A stretch of 12,439 nucleotides of DNA from W0P28-013 sp963593685 (GTDB lineage: Bacteria > Bacteroidota > Bacteroidia > Bacteroidales > Paludibacteraceae): positions 1 through 12,439 of the forward strand of contig CAVBBP010000065.1 in NCBI GenBank assembly GCA_963593685.1, given 5' to 3'. The position numbers were made by a program, and so were the translations under genes. This document shows, one piece after another, positions 1 to 6,659 of this stretch. A model generated the notes under the pieces. It saw only the letters and a list, made by a program, of their open reading frames with translations. It was not told where the DNA came from and ran no database searches. Position 1 is the first letter of the stretch, and each line of letters opens with the position of its first letter.

Positions 1-136
1 TCGTGCTTCGCACTGTTTCTATGTTTCTAAATCTCTAATTATTGAATTTGAAATTTGAAATTCTGAAATTGCGGCTTTGCCGCGCCACTCCTCACTCCTC
101 ATTCCTAACTCAAAAATCATTTCTCACTTCTAACTA
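1..136. repeat. Intergenic repeat tract downstream of the porin
   Basis: No gene is visible. The stretch has three modules. The first is an AT-rich run built from TTTGAAATT-like units (about 46-70). The second is a perfect 5-bp hairpin, GCGGC-TTT-GCCGC, at 71-83. The third is three period-7 copies of CAYTCCT at 86-106. A final stretch, AGAAGTGAGAAATGAT on the minus strand, lies directly behind the porin stop codon. The same hairpin with the same flanks recurs at 11647-11713 behind slyD, and the CACTCCT repeat recurs at 2304-2324 behind the RNA ligase gene. There is no T-run suitable for a classical terminator on the minus strand. Confidence 0.7.
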
Positions 137-1270
137 TTAAAATCGTACCACCATTTCGATGACGAGTTTGTCTTTGTTGGCATCGTCGGCGAGTGTCCAA
201 TCGTCGTAGAAATACTTTTCGTAGTTGATGCGCAGGTCGGCAAAAAACGGCTTCGAGAGGCTCAAAGTTACGCCAGCGGTGATGCGTTGCCGCGCCACAT
301 CATCGATGTCGTAGTGGCCGTCGGTGTCGTTGTAGCCGTGGTTGTGGTCGGTCATCATGTCGTAGCGCGCCAAAAACGATATTTTGCTGAATACTTTTGG
401 CAGTTTCAGGTCGTAATTGACAAAGCCCGAAAAGGCGTGCGACGGCTTGAAAACATTGTCTTCGTAGGTTTTGTAGAGATATTCCGCTTCGATATGTGCG
501 CCGTAAAAATTGGTATAAATCCCCACATCGTACACATTCATGCGGATAGAATCGGGGTCGAACGACTGAAAATTGAGCGAAAAATTGATGTATTTGCACG
601 GATCGAATGTGGCGCGCGCCGAGTAGCACATGTGCTTTTTCCACACTTTTTGCTGCGTCAGCCCCAAGCCGTTGTAGATGCCAGCCACCACCGAAAACGG
701 AAATTTCTCTTTCAGCGTGTAGCCCGCTGTGAAGCCGACATCGCGCGTGCCAGCGGTCTCTTTTACCAAAAATGAGCGGTTGGCAAAGTATTGCAGGTGC
801 GGACTGCGCAGATTGTCGGTGCTGAACGGCACTTTCATCTGTCCGATGGTGAGTGCAAGCCCTTTCACGGGGAACACGCGGGCGTAAGCGTCGAGCATTT
901 TCAGCGTGCCTTTGTCCGAAAAATCGATTTCGGCTTTGTAGGCCACTATCGGGTGCACATTGCCTGTGATGCTCATGCGTGCGTTGCGCACCTGAAAGCG
1001 GTGAGCGTCGAGCGTGGTGCAGTATTCGTAGCGACCGCGCACGGTGCCGTGTATTTCGGGAATGTAGTCGGTTTTGCTCATGTGCTTTTTGTCCAACACT
1101 TTGCCTTCGTCGATGTCGGCTTTGTGCGCATTTGCCAAGTCGAAAGGCAGCAGTTCGGCGATAGAGTCGCGATTTTGTGGCGTAGCAGCAGCGATGGAAT
1201 CGGTTTGCGCATAGGCGGCGGTCGCTCCCAGCGCGAGCAGTGCTATTATTGTGGTGTGGCGGTGTTTCAT
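137..1270 (-). CDS. Outer-membrane porin, Porin_O_P (phosphate-selective porin) type
   Basis: Predicted 377-residue outer-membrane beta-barrel. Residues 1-21 form a signal peptide (basic MKHRH start, hydrophobic core, AYA cut site before QTD), followed by a Thr/Ala/Asp-rich periplasmic stretch. From about residue 60 the chain is alternating beta-strand sequence, starting with EIHGTVRGRYEY, with features typical of Porin_O_P such as the FQVRNARMSITG strand and the GQMKVPFS segment. The protein ends in Phe after a VIEMVV strand, the usual signature for outer-membrane barrel assembly. The reading frame stays open a further 200 codons upstream, but that part is the antisense-frame shadow of the HAD gene; the Met directly before the signal peptide is the start. 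The start overlaps the upstream HAD stop as ATGA, so translation is probably coupled. Family membership is fairly clear; the transported solute is not, since Porin_O_P proteins are often called phosphate-selective without proof. Confidence 0.85.
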   Translation of the reverse strand: MKHRHTTIIALLALGATAAYAQTDSIAAATPQNRDSIAELLPFDLANAHKADIDEGKVLDKKHMSKTDYIPEIHGTVRGRYEYCTTLDAHRFQVRNARMSITGNVHPIVAYKAEIDFSDKGTLKMLDAYARVFPVKGLALTIGQMKVPFSTDNLRSPHLQYFANRSFLVKETAGTRDVGFTAGYTLKEKFPFSVVAGIYNGLGLTQQKVWKKHMCYSARATFDPCKYINFSLNFQSFDPDSIRMNVYDVGIYTNFYGAHIEAEYLYKTYEDNVFKPSHAFSGFVNYDLKLPKVFSKISFLARYDMMTDHNHGYNDTDGHYDIDDVARQRITAGVTLSLSKPFFADLRINYEKYFYDDWTLADDANKDKLVIEMVVRF

Positions 1271-1986
1271 CGGTTGGGGTGTATATCTGGCCAAATGTTC
1301 AACAAATCTTTCATCGATGGCAGTACAATGTTGGCACCAGCGTCGGAGAGTTCTTCGGGGAGCAGCGGCCCTGTGTTCACGGCTACGGTGAAAATGCCAG
1401 CGCGTGTGGCCGACAGCACACCGAGCGGCGCATTCTCCACAACCACCGCTTGCCACGGCTCGGCGTGGGCCTTTTGCAGCGCCATCAGATAGGGTTCTGG
1501 GTCGGGTTTGCCGTGTTTCACATCGAAGGCGGTTACCATCTTTTCTTTCTCGAAAATATCGGGAAAATGCGTGTTCAGCGTGTCGAGCAGCGAGTGTTGC
1601 GCCGAGCCAGTAACGATAAAAATGGCCAGTCCCTGCTGTTTGATGTGTTGCAACAGCGCATACACATCGGCAATGGGTTTCACGGCACCGTACTGCTCGA
1701 AAAGTTGCCCTTTTTCGGCGTAGAGCATATCGCTTTCGGCTTTGGTGGCGTTGCGGCCAAATTTTCGCTGAAAATAGTCGTTGATGACGGCTTCGCCTGT
1801 GCGCCCTTCGTTCAGGTAGGCATCGCGTTCCACAAAATCGAACCCGTGGCGTTGGAAAGTTTTTGCCCAAGCGCGTGCGTGAAACGGCATAGAATCGAAC
1901 AAAACGCCGTCCATATCGAACAGCACGGCTTTCGGTTCGAAGCGTGGGTAGCCGTGCCGCATCAAAAAATCGTCGATGGCTTTCAT
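1267..1986 (-). CDS. HAD-superfamily (subfamily IA) sugar-phosphatase, beta-phosphoglucomutase-like
   Basis: 239-residue cytosolic Mg-dependent HAD phosphatase. Motif I is DMDGVLFDS (nucleophile D24, acid/base D26). Motif II is IFIVTGSAQ (T126), motif III is HGKPDPEPY (K160), and motif IV is VVVENAPLGV, with E184-N185 where many relatives have Glu-Asp. The helical cap lies between residues 32 and 100 and contains NEGRTGEAVI, as in the beta-phosphoglucomutase/phosphatase branch. The cap and motifs fit a small phosphorylated sugar, but phosphatase and phosphomutase activity cannot be told apart here. The ATG at 1986 is preferred over a TTG three codons upstream, which falls inside the -7 box. 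The N-terminal extension before motif I is, from memory, typical of Bacteroidales relatives. The stop overlaps the porin start (ATGA), so the two genes form one transcription unit. Confidence 0.9.
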   Translation of the reverse strand: MKAIDDFLMRHGYPRFEPKAVLFDMDGVLFDSMPFHARAWAKTFQRHGFDFVERDAYLNEGRTGEAVINDYFQRKFGRNATKAESDMLYAEKGQLFEQYGAVKPIADVYALLQHIKQQGLAIFIVTGSAQHSLLDTLNTHFPDIFEKEKMVTAFDVKHGKPDPEPYLMALQKAHAEPWQAVVVENAPLGVLSATRAGIFTVAVNTGPLLPEELSDAGANIVLPSMKDLLNIWPDIHPNR

Positions 1987-1992
1987 ATCTTG

Positions 1993-2000
1993 CAAAGATA
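1993..2000 (-). promoter_or_regulatory. -7 promoter element for the HAD-porin unit
   Basis: TATCTTTG on the minus strand matches the Bacteroides -7 consensus TAnnTTTG exactly. Only six bases separate it from the HAD ATG at 1986, so a transcript from it would begin at or a few bases before the start codon. A TTGAC lies about 12 bases upstream, closer than the usual -33 spacing, so the -33 element is uncertain. Confidence 0.55.
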
Positions 2001-2049
2001 CACTTTTTTTGTCAAGGGATTTCTATATTTTTTTGTAGTTTCGTAAGTA

Positions 2050-2074
2050 ATTTTTTTCGCACTGCGAAAAAAAT
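2050..2074. terminator. AT-rich hairpin, possible bidirectional terminator
   Basis: An 11-bp perfect stem: seven T plus CGC, loop ACT, then GCG plus seven A, with one further A-T pair at the base. Either transcript would carry a U-rich arm. It lies between the 3' end of the RNA ligase gene and the HAD promoter and could insulate them, although the GC part of the stem is only three pairs. Confidence 0.4.
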
Positions 2075-2323
2075 AATTTCTAATTTCAAATTTCAGATTT
2101 CAAATTAGGTTGATCAGTTGATCAGTTGATTGGTTGATTGGTCGTTGAAAAGTTGATAAGAAGTTTATCAAGTTTATAAAGTTGAAAGTATTTGAAAATT
2201 TGAAAATTTGAAGATTGCGCGCTTGCCAACACTAATCCTCAAATTATCAATTATCAATTGTCAATTATCAATTATCAATTTGAAAATTCCTCACTCAAAA
2301 AAACACTCCTCACTCCTCACTCC

Positions 2324-3778
2324 TCACTTAGAGTATTTGCCTTGTTGCAACTCCAAATCGACTTCGCCTTGGTCTATTTTGGCGGCTTCCATCTCGAGAA
2401 AACGCAGCGATTTGAGTTTGAATGCCTCGTTTTTTCGGTCGTTTTGTATGCGCAAAATTATGCCTTCGCGCGGCACGCTGTTGCGGCAGAGCGGTTCGTC
2501 CAGTTCCATGCCGAGGCGTGTGCGGTCGGCCATCATGGCGGCGAGCACATTTCGATGCCACTGGTTCGTTACATCGATGTCGGGATAGAGTTGGCGCAGT
2601 GTGCCGCAGTAGAGCACTTCGAGCGGCATAATACGGTCGGCAAGTTCGGGGTAGCGCGCTACGAGGTCGAGCGTCCATTGGCGCACCTCGTCGATATTCA
2701 GTTCGCGGCGTGTGCCGTTGCTCTGTTTTATCGACACACGATAGGGCATCATCTTGTTCGTGCCTTCGGCGCAACCGTAGTCGTAGCCGGGTTGTAGCAG
2801 TTGCGGCGTGCCAGTGATGTAGCCAAGAATTTCGCCGAAAATCTCCACGCCCTGCGGAATTTTTCCGAGCAGCAAATCGTGAAAATCGCACCAGATGTCG
2901 GCTTCGTAGAAACCTGCATTGCGGTGTGGGTTCAAAGTGGCATTTTTCACGATAGTGCGCGACGCATAGACCAAATCGTAGCCGATGTCGTACTTTTGCC
3001 AGCGCGCGGGCAACAAGCGGTAGAGGCGCGTGAGCCATTTCGAGCGGAACTGCTTGGGATTTTTCACGCGCACATTGCCTATGCAGATGCTTGCGCCGTG
3101 CACTTTTACGCTGATGGCCACGCGGTCGGTCGGTTTTATGCGCCTTATCTCGCGGTTGAGCATTTCGGTGTCGTAGTGGAAGGTAAATTCGCCGGGAATC
3201 AGGCGCGACCACTTTTTCAGTTTCTTGTTGCGCTTATTGATTGGCTCTATCCGTCGGCTGCTCGATGGCGGCAAATAGGCTTTTACAAACGGAATCCCAG
3301 CCACGGTGTCGAAATCTTGCCCGATGTGCGCCGCAGGGTCGATGGTAACTTTGGCAGTGCCGAGCCAGTTGGCAAAATAACTGAACGGAAAAAGGCAGCC
3401 CATCGACACTTCGCCGCGCAGCCGCCGCATTTTTATGCGCCCATTTTTGCCAAATAGTCCCACGCGGCGTTGGGCTTCGTGCCGTTGTCCTTGGTCGATG
3501 AGCCGCTGCACCACGCTGAAATTGGCGTTCAGTAGCCGCTCGCTCAGTTCGAAGGCGTTGTTGGCCGCCAAAAAATCGGTGTTCAGCACGGTTTCTATCG
3601 GGCAATAGACCAAAATATCGCCTTGGCGCACGGCATCTCTGCGCACCACCACCTGAAAACCGTTCACCAGCGTTTTGCCGAGAAAATCGGTGTCATCGAT
3701 GGGCGTAACTTCGCCTATCTGAACGACAGTGCAACAGTATTCGTGCGAAATATGTGCCGACGACGATAGAAAATCCAT
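2324..3778 (-). CDS. ATP-dependent RNA ligase, DRB0094/Rnl5-like family
   Basis: 484-residue nucleotidyltransferase that should join RNA ends through an enzyme-AMP intermediate. The N-terminal third resembles the OB-type domain of Deinococcus DRB0094, with ...GDILVYCPIETVL (53-65) and GRIKMRRLRGEVSMGCLFP (113-131). All ligase motifs are visible: motif I SVKVHGAS with catalytic K225, motif Ia YASRT (271-275), motif III EIFGE (312-316), motif IV EGIILRI (438-444) and motif V FKLKS with K454 and K456. The KxHG form of motif I is that of Rnl2-like RNA ligases and kinetoplastid editing ligases rather than KxDG DNA ligases. By memory it is clearly longer than DRB0094 (about 340 residues); the extra length lies partly between the OB domain and motif I and partly between motifs III and IV. 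The ATG at 3778 follows the membrane-protein stop by 2 bases, so an upstream in-frame Met inside that gene is rejected. The natural substrate is unknown; RNA repair is an inference. Confidence 0.88.
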   Translation of the reverse strand: MDFLSSSAHISHEYCCTVVQIGEVTPIDDTDFLGKTLVNGFQVVVRRDAVRQGDILVYCPIETVLNTDFLAANNAFELSERLLNANFSVVQRLIDQGQRHEAQRRVGLFGKNGRIKMRRLRGEVSMGCLFPFSYFANWLGTAKVTIDPAAHIGQDFDTVAGIPFVKAYLPPSSSRRIEPINKRNKKLKKWSRLIPGEFTFHYDTEMLNREIRRIKPTDRVAISVKVHGASICIGNVRVKNPKQFRSKWLTRLYRLLPARWQKYDIGYDLVYASRTIVKNATLNPHRNAGFYEADIWCDFHDLLLGKIPQGVEIFGEILGYITGTPQLLQPGYDYGCAEGTNKMMPYRVSIKQSNGTRRELNIDEVRQWTLDLVARYPELADRIMPLEVLYCGTLRQLYPDIDVTNQWHRNVLAAMMADRTRLGMELDEPLCRNSVPREGIILRIQNDRKNEAFKLKSLRFLEMEAAKIDQGEVDLELQQGKYSK

Positions 3779-3780
3779 GC

Positions 3781-4422
3781 CTAAATTTTTGTTTTGTTCG
3801 CCCGATAGAGCGCGTAAGCCAGCGCGTATGCGCCACCCAAAACCACCACGCACCAAATCAGCGACATATAGATGGGTTGTTCGTAAACATGCAGAAAAAA
3901 GTACGGCCCTACGGTCAGTCGGGCGATGTTCAGCCCCATGGCGATGGCGGCGTACAAAACCGTTGGCAGCAGTGCCAAAAGTGCCACCGTTGGTCGAAAA
4001 TCGCTATTTTTCTCGAAAAAGATGAAATTGACGATGGCCAAAATGGGGCAGACAAAGTGAAAATAGAAGTTGGTGCCGCCCCACAGCGTGTCGAAATAGC
4101 CCGCACAACCGCGCTCTGGCACTTCCGACGGCGACAGTACAAAAATCACCACCGCCAGCGTAACGGCAATGCAGCAGGTCGCCACATACTTCAGCAGCCG
4201 CACCCAAGCAGGAATGTCGCGCTCGTGGCGAAACGCTGGCCACTGAAACATAGCAGCAACAAAACAGGCCGCCAGCAAAAGTAAATTGCTCTCTTGCGTG
4301 TAGTATTTCAGATAGTTTGCGCCATCGGGGCGGGCAAATGTGATGGCAAAACCGACCATCTCCAACGCCACAATCACCACATTCAGAATAAATGCCGTTT
4401 GGGCTGTTTGTATGCGTGTCAT
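3781..4422 (-). CDS. Pr6Pr-like six-helix integral membrane protein
   Basis: 213 residues with six likely membrane helices (about 10-30, 44-60, 76-97, 117-136, 145-165, 184-206). YYTQESNLLLL (40-50) corresponds to the FxTxxSNxL motif of the Pr6Pr family, and FHFVCPILAIVNFIFFE (121-137) is the conserved His/Pro-containing helix. Function is unknown for this family; no enzyme motif is seen. The start at 4422 is chosen because GAGGAG lies directly before it and a -7 box lies 20 bases upstream; the longer open frame would run through that promoter. The Shine-Dalgarno spacing is only 2 bases, which is short. The stop is followed 2 bases later by the RNA ligase start, so the two genes are almost certainly co-transcribed. 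Confidence 0.78.
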   Translation of the reverse strand: MTRIQTAQTAFILNVVIVALEMVGFAITFARPDGANYLKYYTQESNLLLLAACFVAAMFQWPAFRHERDIPAWVRLLKYVATCCIAVTLAVVIFVLSPSEVPERGCAGYFDTLWGGTNFYFHFVCPILAIVNFIFFEKNSDFRPTVALLALLPTVLYAAIAMGLNIARLTVGPYFFLHVYEQPIYMSLIWCVVVLGGAYALAYALYRANKTKI

Positions 4423-4442
4423 AACTCCTCGTAAATTTACCG

Positions 4443-4450
4443 CAAAAGTA
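4443..4450 (-). promoter_or_regulatory. -7 promoter element for the Pr6Pr-RNA ligase pair
   Basis: TACTTTTG on the minus strand matches TAnnTTTG. The predicted leader is about 15-20 bases and contains GAGGAG at 4425-4430. It is divergent from the pepT promoter about 70 bases away. No clear TTTG -33 box is seen. Confidence 0.6.
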
Positions 4451-4521
4451 CAAAGAAAATCAGAAAAAACGAATAGTTGCGCCGCAACAATGTGGCGTGC
4501 TGCCATTTCGACAAAAAAGTG

Positions 4522-4529
4522 TATTTTTG
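4522..4529 (+). promoter_or_regulatory. -7 promoter element for pepT
   Basis: TATTTTTG matches TAnnTTTG and lies 36 bases before the pepT ATG at 4566. It gives a leader of about 30 bases with no Shine-Dalgarno sequence. Because the downstream genes follow with tiny gaps, this promoter may also drive the restriction-modification genes and the phosphatase-like gene. Confidence 0.65.
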
Positions 4530-4565
4530 CAACTAGAATTGAAACTTTCAAAACCCTTTGAAACA

Positions 4566-5780
4566 ATGAATATCACAGACCGTTTTTTGAAGTATGTCGC
4601 GTTTTGTACCACTTCCGACGAAAATACAGGACTGACACCCAGCACACCCGGACAGATGGTTTTTGCGCGCTATCTAGTCGATGAACTGAAAAACATCGGA
4701 CTTGCCGACGCTGCCGTGGACGAAAATGGCTATGTTTTTGCCACTTTGCCAGCCACCACCGACGCACCCAAACCGACCATCGGATTCATCGCACACATGG
4801 ACACATCGCCCGATATGAGCGGCAAACACATTCAACCGCGCATCGTGTCGAACTACGACGGCGGCGACATTGTGCTGAACGCCGAAGACGACTGTGTGCT
4901 TTCGCCCAAGCAGTTCCCCGAATTGACGCAATATGTGGGGCAAGATTTGATTGTAACCAACGGTCGCACGCTGCTCGGAGCCGACGACAAGGCAGGCATT
5001 GCCGAAATTGTGAATGCGGTGGAGTTTCTGCTACAACACCCCGAAATCGAACACGGCAAAGTGCGCATCGCCTTCACACCCGACGAGGAGATAGGGCAGG
5101 GACCGCACCATTTCGATGTGGCAAAATTTGCAGCCGACTGGGCATACACTATGGACGGCGGCGAAATCGGCGAGTTGGAATACGAAAATTTCAACGCGGC
5201 ATCGGCCAAAGTTACGGTCAAAGGCCGCAATGTGCACCCAGGTTACGCCAAGCACAAAATGCTCAACTCTATGCGTGTGGCGCAGCAGTTTGTGGGCATG
5301 CTCCCACGCCTCGAAACGCCCGAACATACCGAAGGTTACGAGGGTTTTTATCACCTTGTCGGCATCAATGGCAATGTGGAGCAGACCGTTCTGACCTACA
5401 TCATTCGCGACCACGACCGCACACGCTTCGAGAGCCGAAAGGACGAAATGCGCCATTTGGTCAAGAAAATCAACGCCGAATATGGCGAGGGCACGGCCGC
5501 TGTCGAACTGAAAGACCAATACTACAACATGCGCGAAAAAATCGAACCCGTGATGCACATCATCGATTTGGCGGTGCAGGCGATGGAGCGCGCTGGCGTG
5601 AAACCGAATGTTAGACCCATTCGTGGCGGCACCGACGGCGCACAACTGTCGTTCATGGGCTTGCCGTGTCCCAACATTTTTGCGGGCGGCCACAATTTCC
5701 ACGGACGCTACGAATTTGTGCCGATTCAGTCGATGCAAAAAGCCTCCGAAGTGATTCTGAACATCATCGAAATGTGCTGA
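4566..5780 (+). CDS. pepT: Peptidase T (tripeptide aminopeptidase), M20B family
   Basis: 404-residue cytosolic dizinc enzyme that removes the N-terminal residue from tripeptides, close to the usual family length of about 408. Metal and catalytic residues are all visible: H77 and D79 in AHMDTSPD, D140 in LLGADDKAG (bridging), E174-E175 in TPDEEIG, D197 in YTMDGGE, and the final His in GGHNFHGRYE (376/379). The RNVHPGYAK (221-229) and IRGGTDGAQLS (352-362) segments belong to the dimerisation lid and substrate site. The frame is open 23 codons further upstream, but the promoter -7 box lies inside that stretch, and MNITDRFLKY is the standard PepT N-terminus. It is the first gene of a tightly packed plus-strand series. 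Confidence 0.96.
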   Translation: MNITDRFLKYVAFCTTSDENTGLTPSTPGQMVFARYLVDELKNIGLADAAVDENGYVFATLPATTDAPKPTIGFIAHMDTSPDMSGKHIQPRIVSNYDGGDIVLNAEDDCVLSPKQFPELTQYVGQDLIVTNGRTLLGADDKAGIAEIVNAVEFLLQHPEIEHGKVRIAFTPDEEIGQGPHHFDVAKFAADWAYTMDGGEIGELEYENFNAASAKVTVKGRNVHPGYAKHKMLNSMRVAQQFVGMLPRLETPEHTEGYEGFYHLVGINGNVEQTVLTYIIRDHDRTRFESRKDEMRHLVKKINAEYGEGTAAVELKDQYYNMREKIEPVMHIIDLAVQAMERAGVKPNVRPIRGGTDGAQLSFMGLPCPNIFAGGHNFHGRYEFVPIQSMQKASEVILNIIEMC

Positions 5781-5782
5781 TT

Positions 5783-6649
5783 ATGAAACCATACAAAGAT
5801 TTTCAAAATCGTTTTCAATTGCTTGCCAGCAAACATCCAGAATTGGTAGTCAATACTCTGTCAAATATTTTCACTATGAGACTTATTGGCAATAAAACTC
5901 ATGGTGATTTGGCAGAAATTGGTATTGCCGAATTTATACACCAATTTATGTACGACTTTGATAGTCGTCATGTAGGAAAAGATCTATTTCGTTCCAAAGA
6001 ACATGAGGAGGATATTGTCATAATCAACGAATTAACAAAAGAGGAAATTCCTGTTAGTCTAAAGGCTTATGGCGATGGTCCATTGCAATTATCAACAGAC
6101 AAGGATTCATTGATGTTCCCTAAATTGCAAACTTATGGCAGTGTAATAGAAAATCACGATGTTATTCAGTCCATTTTTAATTCTACTGAATTTTTGTCTG
6201 TCAATGATGTTAATGTAATGCCGTTGATATACAGAGAAGTAGATAAGCAGTGTAATATCATGATATTTGATTTCGACAAAATGAAACAAAAAACTTCCAA
6301 AATAATTTTGGTGGATAAAGGATATAAATACGACATCAATAGTCAATCTTTAATTCAAGGGAAAGGGCGGACACACCCCATCTATATGTTTTTAGATGAA
6401 CAAGGAAAATATATTTGTGAGGTTCGCTATGGAAATGCAACTGCTAATGCTTTGCAAAGGGGTTTGTGGACACACACGATACATGCTTTGTCATATTTCA
6501 ATAGCCTAACTAATGGCTGGATATCATATAAACACAATTTAACTTTGGTCAAATTATTTAAGTTGGCTCTAAATAGTTCAGAAAAGGGACATGCTACAGC
6601 AAACGAAATTTTGCAATCTGATATAGATGTTTTAAGACAACGCCTATAA
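5783..6649 (+). CDS. Probable type II restriction endonuclease (unassigned family)
   Basis: 288 residues with no family that I recognise. It is called a restriction enzyme mainly because it lies 10 bases upstream of an adenine methyltransferase of the same base composition. A possible PD-(D/E)xK-like core is E45 in GDLAEIGIAE, then EED (75-77) before the strand IVII, then PVSLKAYG with K94. The residue two before that Lys is Ser rather than Asp or Glu, so the match is imperfect. A second candidate strand is YICEVRYGN (210-218). There is no signal peptide or membrane helix. The start follows the pepT stop by 2 bases with no Shine-Dalgarno sequence; earlier in-frame codons lie inside pepT. One 60-base line (5941-6000) has 21 G+C, against 32 in a pepT line (5221-5280), which suggests transfer. 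Cut site unknown. Confidence 0.65.
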   Translation: MKPYKDFQNRFQLLASKHPELVVNTLSNIFTMRLIGNKTHGDLAEIGIAEFIHQFMYDFDSRHVGKDLFRSKEHEEDIVIINELTKEEIPVSLKAYGDGPLQLSTDKDSLMFPKLQTYGSVIENHDVIQSIFNSTEFLSVNDVNVMPLIYREVDKQCNIMIFDFDKMKQKTSKIILVDKGYKYDINSQSLIQGKGRTHPIYMFLDEQGKYICEVRYGNATANALQRGLWTHTIHALSYFNSLTNGWISYKHNLTLVKLFKLALNSSEKGHATANEILQSDIDVLRQRL

Positions 6650-6659
6650 GTAGTAAAAA

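Larger units (their letters stand above)
1987..2323. repeat. Intergenic spacer of short tandem repeats
   Basis: No gene is visible between the RNA ligase stop and the HAD start. The DNA is a series of short repeats. There is an AT-rich hairpin at 2050-2074 and a TTTCAAATTTCA-type run at about 2080-2105. Four octamers GTTGATNN occupy 2109-2140, and a GTTTATAAAGTTGAAAGT tract lies at about 2163-2190. Five heptamers ATTATCA (one is ATTGTCA) occupy 2243-2277, and three heptamers CACTCCT begin at 2304 and run into the ligase stop codon. Related octamers recur at 12277-12308 and related GTTTATAAAG units at 11460-11552. Confidence 0.8.

Noticed and set aside
1271..1870. 200-codon N-terminal extension of the porin frame
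   Set aside because: It runs antiparallel in register through the HAD gene on the same strand, is Arg- and His-rich without domain character, and the signal peptide starts at the Met at 1270.
791..2046. Long plus-strand frames opposite the porin and HAD genes
   Set aside because: Low-complexity Val/His/Gly-rich translations with no motif, explained as antisense shadows of well-supported minus-strand genes.
2109..2324. CRISPR-like array
   Set aside because: The units are 7-8 bases long and directly adjacent with no spacers, so this is simple tandem repetition.
2328..3605. Minus-strand frames of 294 and 123 codons within the RNA ligase gene
   Set aside because: Arg/His-rich out-of-frame translations; the ligase frame carries all catalytic motifs.
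3754..4284. 176-codon plus-strand frame opposite the membrane protein
   Set aside because: Polar, motif-free translation opposite a gene with six clear membrane helices, a promoter and a ribosome site.
4423..4566. 48-codon N-terminal extension of the Pr6Pr-like protein
   Set aside because: It would place the -7 box inside the coding region, and GAGGAG directly precedes the ATG at 4422.
5666..5782. Upstream extension of the restriction gene frame into pepT
   Set aside because: It overlaps the conserved end of pepT (GGHNFHGRYE) and is GC-rich unlike the rest of the frame.
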